Shown here: one piece after another, positions 59,614 to 64,000 of the stretch | Numbering within the stretch: the first letter of the stretch is position 1 | Layout: each line of letters opens with the position of its first letter | Assembly: GCA_003158175.1 (NCBI GenBank) | Contig: PMHJ01000024.1 | Coordinates: 82,443-146,442, forward strand | Length of the DNA stretch: 64,000 nt | Direction of reading: 5' to 3' | Source: Candidatus Cybelea septentrionalis | GTDB lineage: Bacteria > Vulcanimicrobiota > Vulcanimicrobiia > Vulcanimicrobiales > Vulcanimicrobiaceae | Position numbers and translations under genes: made by a program | Notes under the pieces: generated by a model | Seen by the model: the letters and a program-made list of their open reading frames with translations, nothing else | Told to the model about the DNA's origin: nothing | Database searches by the model: none

Positions 59614-60279
59614 TTGAACGCTAAGCGTGGACTCTGGCTATTCGCCGTAGCGATTTTCCTTGGCTCGCTGTCGCATACCGCGGCGATCGCCTCCGTCGAT
59701 CTTTCGGCGGGAATTCGACACGTCAGCGACACCGGCTCGCTGAGTGATTGCAGCGCAAAGGCGAAGGCCGCGTTGGAGACTTACTTGCCCGGTGCGACCG
59801 AATCTTCGCCGGGCAGCGGCGAGTGGTCCGCCATGGGACAGAACCTTGCCACCGGCGCCGCCTCATCCGGAGCGACGGTGCGCTGCTATCCGCTTGCCAA
59901 GGGCTACGTGGTGACGTTTGTTTGCGCCGTTCAGCTGCCGGCGAACCCGTACGGCGCTAATGCGCTCTGCTTGGACATCGCACACAAATTTTACGGAGGT
60001 CCGATAACAACGTTGGCCGCGATGCCGACCGCAACGCCGATGCCGACGGGGTGCGCCACCACCAATCTCGTCGGAAACTGGGGTTCGGACAACGATCCGA
60101 AGCTGACGTTCAATATGCAGCTTAACGGCGACCTTACCGACAACGAAGGCGTCTCGGGCAACTGGATCATCGACGGTTCGACGGTGACCCTGACGTACTA
60201 CGGTAATCACACGCTGAAACTCTCGCCCGACGGTAAACACCTGTCGGGCCCAGGCTACAACCTGACGCGCAGGTGCTAA
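59614..60279 (+). CDS. Secreted four-cysteine protein with extra C-terminal domain, second of a tandem pair
   Basis: A 221-residue protein. After a signal peptide (1-26) the first 120 residues repeat the previous gene's domain (DCSAKAKAAL, GSGEWSAM, RCYPLAKGYVVTFVCA, NALC). A Thr/Pro linker (about 130-148) leads to a 70-residue beta-rich C-terminal domain (LVGNWGSDNDPKLTFNMQL, SGNWIIDGSTVTLTYY) resembling small lipocalin-like folds. TTG start two bases after the first gene's stop, so the pair is cotranscribed. Function unknown. Confidence 0.68.
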   Translation: MNAKRGLWLFAVAIFLGSLSHTAAIASVDLSAGIRHVSDTGSLSDCSAKAKAALETYLPGATESSPGSGEWSAMGQNLATGAASSGATVRCYPLAKGYVVTFVCAVQLPANPYGANALCLDIAHKFYGGPITTLAAMPTATPMPTGCATTNLVGNWGSDNDPKLTFNMQLNGDLTDNEGVSGNWIIDGSTVTLTYYGNHTLKLSPDGKHLSGPGYNLTRRC

Positions 60280-60312
60280 CCTCAAGAAGGAGGTCAGCCA
60301 CCCGGGAGCAGG

Positions 60313-60687
60313 ATGCAACCTTTTCGAGGCTACGGCTGTCTAATATCTGACATGCCGACCATTCTTTCCCCCGTCGCCGTCCTCTCGATCAGCGCCAATG
60401 GCACCGGCCGGAACCTTTCGGAGCTTTCCGAGCCGGTTTTCGGTGGCTATGCCAATGCGCGCGGGGAGGTCGTGCTGTTCGGAAAAGAACTGGCCTATCG
60501 CGTCAATTTCAAAAAGCAGACGGTGCAACAGCGTCCGCAACTGAACCCCGGTGCGCAAGCTCGCTACGACGCAACGAACGCCGGCGAGCCATTTGAGTAC
60601 GCCACGAAGACGTTCCAACGGCTCAGCAACGAGCAGATCATCGAGATCTGCACGTCGGGCCGATTCAAGCTTTCGTCGAGATACTAG
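60313..60687 (+). CDS. Hypothetical protein
   Basis: A product of up to 124 residues with no recognised family. The core (about residues 20-124) is mixed: [18 protein letters not shown], then [18 protein letters not shown] and a C-terminal helix ([13 protein letters not shown]). ATG 60313 has GGGAG at suitable distance; ATG 60352, without such a site, would give 111 residues. Its stop overlaps the convergent infA stop by 4 bases. Confidence 0.55.
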   Translation: MQPFRGYGCLISDMPTILSPVAVLSISANGTGRNLSELSEPVFGGYANARGEVVLFGKELAYRVNFKKQTVQQRPQLNPGAQARYDATNAGEPFEYATKTFQRLSNEQIIEICTSGRFKLSSRY

Positions 60688-61037
60688 GGCAGTTGCCCGG
60701 ATCTTTGCGGGATCCGGCGCTCTTCTCCGGCGCGATAACGGTAGACGATTCGGCCTTTCGTTAGATCGTAGGGCGAAACTTCGATCTCCACGCGGTCTCC
60801 GGGGAGAATCTTGATACGGTGACGGCGCAGGCGTCCGGCTATGTGTGCCAGGATCACGTGCCCGTTATCGAGTTCGACCGAAAACGTCGTGCTCGGAAAG
60901 ACCTGTTTGATGCTGCCGAACACCTCGAGCGGAGCTTCCTTGGTATTTTGCGGAACGCTCGCCTTGGGTACGCGAGGGCCGGTCCTACGGGTTCTATTGC
61001 GAATAGCGATTGGACATACTCTTTTCAGGAGCGCCAA
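60684..61037 (-). CDS. infA: Translation initiation factor IF-1, start uncertain
   Basis: The C-terminal 85 residues match IF-1: [62 protein letters not shown]-1 binds the ribosomal A site during initiation. No ATG lies at the expected place before this OB-fold. The only upstream canonical start is TTG 61037, which adds about 38 residues, many basic. GTG 60923 would instead trim the first strand. A non-canonical or corrected start between them is possible. It is not in a ribosomal protein cluster here. Confidence 0.85.
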   Translation of the reverse strand: MALLKRVCPIAIRNRTRRTGPRVPKASVPQNTKEAPLEVFGSIKQVFPSTTFSVELDNGHVILAHIAGRLRRHRIKILPGDRVEIEVSPYDLTKGRIVYRYRAGEERRIPQRSGQLP

Positions 61038-61108
61038 ATCTCTCGAATGACAGAGTGTGGCGCTCGACGGAAGGGGTTAAAAAACTGGGGTTCGTACCGA
61101 CTTTAAGA

Positions 61109-61138
61109 CAGGGAGGATTGTCTCATAAATCCTGCCTG
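61109..61138 (-). terminator. Hairpin downstream of the phosphoesterase gene
   Basis: CAGGGAGGATT (61109-61119) and AATCCTGCCTG (61128-61138) pair over 11 positions with one mismatch around an eight-base loop. On the minus strand it lies 22 bases after the phosphoesterase stop and is followed by TCTTAAAG, a weak T tract. It is a plausible intrinsic terminator for that gene. Confidence 0.45.
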
Positions 61139-61159
61139 CGTGCAACCGCCGCCCTCGCG

Positions 61160-62602
61160 TCATTCGCTGTCGACGGGCAAGTTCGACGGCTTCTGGTGCT
61201 CGAAGAAGGCGCGCGAATACGAGGAGCCGATCTCTTGGAATTGACGCGGCTGTTGCGTGAAGTCGAAGCAGTCGATGATGCTCGTGGCGCGCGCGTCCGT
61301 CGTCCCAAGCTGTCCGAGCCCCCAGATATTCTCTATGAATTTCAAGATGCTGCCAAACTCGTATTGCTGGTGCTCGACGAACCCAGGACCGCTTTTGCTT
61401 TCTCGCGCGTATGGCGACACGACGAGCATGGGGACGCGAAAGCCCAGACCGCCCCAGCGATCCTTGAACGGTGGCGCCACGCTGTCGTAGAAGCCGCCCC
61501 AGTCATCCCACACGACGATAATCGCCGTTGAGTTCCAGTATGAGCTTTCGCCGATCGCATTGACGATGCTGGCTACCCATGACGGACCTAGGTCTTTCCC
61601 GCCGCCGGGATGATCGGAGTTTACGTCGTCGGGAACAATCCACGAAACGTTGGCAAGATTACCGCTGGAGATATCGGAGAAGAGCTTGGTCGTGTCATGG
61701 ATATTGGTTTTCCACTCCGGGCCGTTGCGTACAGCCGAAATCGTATCGAAGGCATTCCACAGCCCTCCGGTGCTCCCCGTAACCGGCGGCGAGTAGTACG
61801 TCCACGAAACCGAGTTGGCGTCGAGCAAATCGCGCAACGTCTCGTAAGCACTTCCAGACGACGGGAAGTCGTCCGTACACGGAAACGGGCCTTTATCGTA
61901 CTCGCGTTTCAGTGGTTTGTGCGGATTCGAGATCAGCAGAGACGTCACCGTCCCCGGCGGCGAGTCGCACCCCCACGGATGGTGAGAGGGGAAGTCGACG
62001 AGGCTCTCGGTCTGGCTCTCGTTGATCGTTGTGCCGCCTCGGATCAGGTCCTGGTGCGCGGTATAACTGCCGCTGCCTTGCGTCTGGAACGTGTGGTCGG
62101 CTAGTACGTACTGCTGAGCGATCGTCCAGTAGGGCCCGATCTCTGACGGGTTGACGTACTGGTAGACTGCGGTGCCGGCCTTTCCCGGGCATTTCACGCC
62201 GCCGCCCTCCAGATTAAACTCGTCCATCATGCCCTTGTCCAAGTCCTTGACGTAGGTCCTCCAAGAGTGACCCCAGTCGCACGGCGAGGCCAGATCGACC
62301 TCCTTGAGCGGAACCGACTGGTCTCCCGATGGCAGCTTTTCTAGCCCCGCGGTCGCTCCGTCGGCACCTGGGAAGGTGGCAAAGAGATCGTCGAAGCTGC
62401 GGTTCTCCTGAATCACGACCACGACGTGCGAAATATAGTTGGAGCTTCCGCCGCTGCCACTGCCCGCGGCCGGCGAAAGCCATGCGGGCAAGGTCGAGCC
62501 CGTCGTTGCGCTATTCGAGCCGCTCGAGCATGACGTAACTGCTAGCGTGGCGATCAGAGCCGCGCAGCACGTACGAACAACACTCGACTGAAACCGCCTC
62601 AC
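61160..62602 (-). CDS. Phospholipase C-type phosphoesterase, lipoprotein
   Basis: A 480-residue member of the phosphoesterase family (PF04185, non-hemolytic phospholipase C / acid phosphatase type). A lipobox (AVTSC, residue 25) is followed by a Ser/Gly linker and the catalytic domain: HVVVVIQENRSFDDLF, QTQGSGSYTAHQDLIRGG, VWDDWGGFYDSVAPPF and a C-terminal SILKFIENIWGL. It would hydrolyse phosphodi- or monoesters outside the cytoplasm, possibly for phosphate scavenging. GTG 62602 is chosen because GGAGAAG precedes it and it gives a normal lipoprotein signal; the frame is open 25 codons further. Confidence 0.83.
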   Translation of the reverse strand: MRRFQSSVVRTCCAALIATLAVTSCSSGSNSATTGSTLPAWLSPAAGSGSGGSSNYISHVVVVIQENRSFDDLFATFPGADGATAGLEKLPSGDQSVPLKEVDLASPCDWGHSWRTYVKDLDKGMMDEFNLEGGGVKCPGKAGTAVYQYVNPSEIGPYWTIAQQYVLADHTFQTQGSGSYTAHQDLIRGGTTINESQTESLVDFPSHHPWGCDSPPGTVTSLLISNPHKPLKREYDKGPFPCTDDFPSSGSAYETLRDLLDANSVSWTYYSPPVTGSTGGLWNAFDTISAVRNGPEWKTNIHDTTKLFSDISSGNLANVSWIVPDDVNSDHPGGGKDLGPSWVASIVNAIGESSYWNSTAIIVVWDDWGGFYDSVAPPFKDRWGGLGFRVPMLVVSPYARESKSGPGFVEHQQYEFGSILKFIENIWGLGQLGTTDARATSIIDCFDFTQQPRQFQEIGSSYSRAFFEHQKPSNLPVDSE

Positions 62603-62728
62603 GTTCTTCTCCAAAAGAGCAGCTAGGCCCGAACCAACCGCTCTCGCTTCCATAGGGTCCGGCGACCACACCTGCAAAGCGCGAAGCGCGGCTTCCCGTG
62701 TTTCGCCAGGACGGCTCGAGAAGAGTAA

Positions 62729-63310
62729 TCAGCGCTCGCTATTGCCCGCCCGGACGATGGAGCTCAAGGTGACCCCAAGCGAACCTAGGCCGAGCGCCGT
62801 GTCGCGAATGGGGGCGACCAAATCGGTCTTTCGCTCGAGTGCGGCAAGCGTTTGCCCGATTTGCTCGCGCGACGACTCGACCCGAGACCTGCGCTCCTCC
62901 AAAGTCAGCTTATCTGCTTTAACGGACGCTACGAGCGCGCAGAGGTTCGAGGCGGCGGGTTCCGTGGCGCGCTCCAGGACGCGTCGCGCCGACGCTCCGA
63001 GGACCAATGCCGCGATCGCATAAAGCGCCGCGACGATTAGAGCCGCAACCCAGACGGAGGTAACGATCGCCAGAGCGACGATTGCGGCGACCGTCAGACA
63101 AGCCAAGGCGAGCAATCCGCAGGCCGTTGAAATCGCAAGACCACGAAGTCCTATCGCCGCAATACCGGCGCGCTGAATTATCTCCACCTTCGCGAGGTCG
63201 ACCTCTTCGGTAGCCAGCGACGAAAACTCGCGAGAGAGGCGCTGCAACAATGATTTTGCCGTCCGCGCCCTGAGCTCGTACGGGTGCACGGTTTTTTCTT
63301 CCTGAAACAT
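62729..63310 (-). CDS. Holin-3-superfamily-like membrane protein (DUF1469 type)
   Basis: A 193-residue protein. The N-terminal amphipathic helix (LLQRLSREFSSLATEEVDLAKVE) is followed by two membrane helices (about 55-78 and 82-110) and a long C-terminal helix (120-175). This layout matches the so-called phage holin family proteins common in bacterial chromosomes, which are usually not lytic. No other phage gene is near. ATG 63310 has GAGG upstream; further upstream codons in the frame lack homology. Confidence 0.72.
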   Translation of the reverse strand: MFQEEKTVHPYELRARTAKSLLQRLSREFSSLATEEVDLAKVEIIQRAGIAAIGLRGLAISTACGLLALACLTVAAIVALAIVTSVWVAALIVAALYAIAALVLGASARRVLERATEPAASNLCALVASVKADKLTLEERRSRVESSREQIGQTLAALERKTDLVAPIRDTALGLGSLGVTLSSIVRAGNSER

Positions 63311-63401
63311 GGTGGTTGCCTCGCTATCCGAATAAACGCTGGAAGTGTCGTACCACTCAGCCTTCCCGCTCGCCGGTAAGGTAAAACAGCCGATCACCGC
63401 G

Positions 63402-64000
63402 CTAACTGCGGCCGGGGCGTGCGATCGCCTCGAAGATTGCGCCGGATGCCAGGATGATAACCATCACTCCGAGCGTGACCCAGCCGTAGTTGAAGATCGC
63501 GCGACCGCTAGAAAGCGAACTCGGCCAGACAATGTTAATCAGCATGAGCAGCAAGTAAAGAGCGCCCGCAATTGTGATCGGCACGCCCCAGGCACCCAGC
63601 CTGAAGACTCCGCTCGGCCGCCAGCCGCGGCGGCGTGCTATGAGCGCGCCGAGCACCGTCAGAAAGAAGGCTAGGTAGATGCCCGATGTGGCGAACGAGA
63701 CCAACGCGTAGAGCGCATTGACGTTGGCAGGGTAGTCGAACCAGAGGATATGAACCGGCTTACTCGGGTTTATCAGCACGAGCAGTAAGAACAGGAATGG
63801 AACGATCGTTCCGACCAAGATCGCGTTAACCGGAGTGTGGTGGCGCTGCGAAATCGTTCGTATCTTTTCGCTTAGAGGCAGCGCTCCGTCGCGGGCGAGC
63901 GCGAAGGCGACGCGGGCGCCGGCGCCCTGAACGGCCGTCCCGCAACTAAAGAACGCAATGACGATCATGAGCAAGAAGAAGTCCGCAAGCCAAGCCGGCA
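63402..64000 (-). CDS. APC-superfamily amino acid permease, C-terminal part (runs off the window)
   Basis: The C-terminal 199 codons of an amino acid/polyamine permease. GAGARVAFALARDGALP and the loop SQRHHTPVNAIL correspond to helices 8-9 of APC transporters, and about four more helices follow. The frame continues past the window end without a stop, so the N-terminal half and the start lie outside. Substrate unknown; amino acids are usual. The stop is 91 bases from the holin-like start on the same strand. Confidence 0.8.
   Translation of the reverse strand, partial: PAWLADFFLLMIVIAFFSCGTAVQGAGARVAFALARDGALPLSEKIRTISQRHHTPVNAILVGTIVPFLFLLLVLINPSKPVHILWFDYPANVNALYALVSFATSGIYLAFFLTVLGALIARRRGWRPSGVFRLGAWGVPITIAGALYLLLMLINIVWPSSLSSGRAIFNYGWVTLGVMVIILASGAIFEAIARPGRS

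Noticed and set aside
60280-60312. AAGAAGGAGGTCAGCC resembling the 3' end of a 16S rRNA region
   Set aside because: Only a short purine-rich match is present and no rRNA sequence surrounds it; it is more likely part of a ribosome-binding region.
62729-63310. Prophage remnant suggested by the holin-like protein
   Set aside because: Proteins of this layout are common chromosomal membrane proteins, and no endolysin, integrase or structural phage gene is nearby.

Overview
Organism. The window is high-GC (roughly 60-65 percent by eye) and almost fully coding, with many 4-base ATGA/GTGA overlaps and frequent GTG and TTG starts. A TonB-dependent receptor, several lipoproteins with lipobox signals and a 14-gene proton-pumping complex I indicate an aerobic bacterium with an outer membrane. 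Gene content and style resemble uncultivated soil lineages such as Eremiobacterota (WPS-2). That placement is inference: no rRNA, tRNA or other phylogenetic marker beyond infA is visible.

Layout. (1) 1-9.4 kb: aromatic acyl-CoA catabolism. A Nudix hydrolase is divergent from a 3-hydroxyacyl-CoA dehydrogenase / thiolase / aldehyde dehydrogenase operon. A PaaX-type repressor is divergent from a BoxB-like diiron oxygenase, an enoyl-CoA hydratase, a tiny DUF1272 zinc protein and a stand-alone Lrp/AsnC ligand domain. (2) 9.5-19 kb: a secreted serine hydrolase, then cysK / asparaginase II / metH / TauE-type exporter (sulfur amino acid metabolism), with nagA convergent. (3) 19-28.7 kb: a CHASE3-SpoIIE phosphatase, a vitamin B12 uptake locus (btuB-btuC-btuD behind a cobalamin riboswitch, btuF-hflX divergent), a K+ channel-like protein and cobU. 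(4) 28.8-42.9 kb: complete nuoA-N operon. (5) 43-54.4 kb: a TPR protein, an aldo/keto reductase-RidA pair divergent from an aromatic amino acid decarboxylase-like enzyme, then a tightly packed minus-strand series kynA-kynU-MATE-(PRC/MgtE_N/CBS)-PucR-glutamine synthetase. (6) 54.4-64 kb: mixed genes, including an MFS-acyltransferase fusion, an alkyltransferase-like protein whose catalytic Cys is Ala, an RsbW-like kinase, tandem secreted paralogues, infA, a phospholipase C-type lipoprotein, a holin-like membrane protein and a truncated APC permease.

How the parts connect. The first region could feed acetyl-CoA and succinyl-CoA from an aryl-CoA substrate into respiration, which complex I serves. 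Cobalamin links metH with the btu genes and cobU. The kyn genes would make anthranilate from tryptophan, provided a formamidase is encoded elsewhere, and the co-oriented MATE exporter, PucR regulator and glutamine synthetase may belong to the same response.

Most unusual points: the paa-regulated box-like oxygenase cluster, a 138-bp inverted-repeat element whose two arms supply the stop codons of two convergent genes, the MFS-acyltransferase fusion, the Ala-type ATL protein, and the six-gene kyn-to-glnA array. No CRISPR array, tRNA, rRNA, insertion sequence or prophage was seen. No gene-free stretch exceeds 300 bases.
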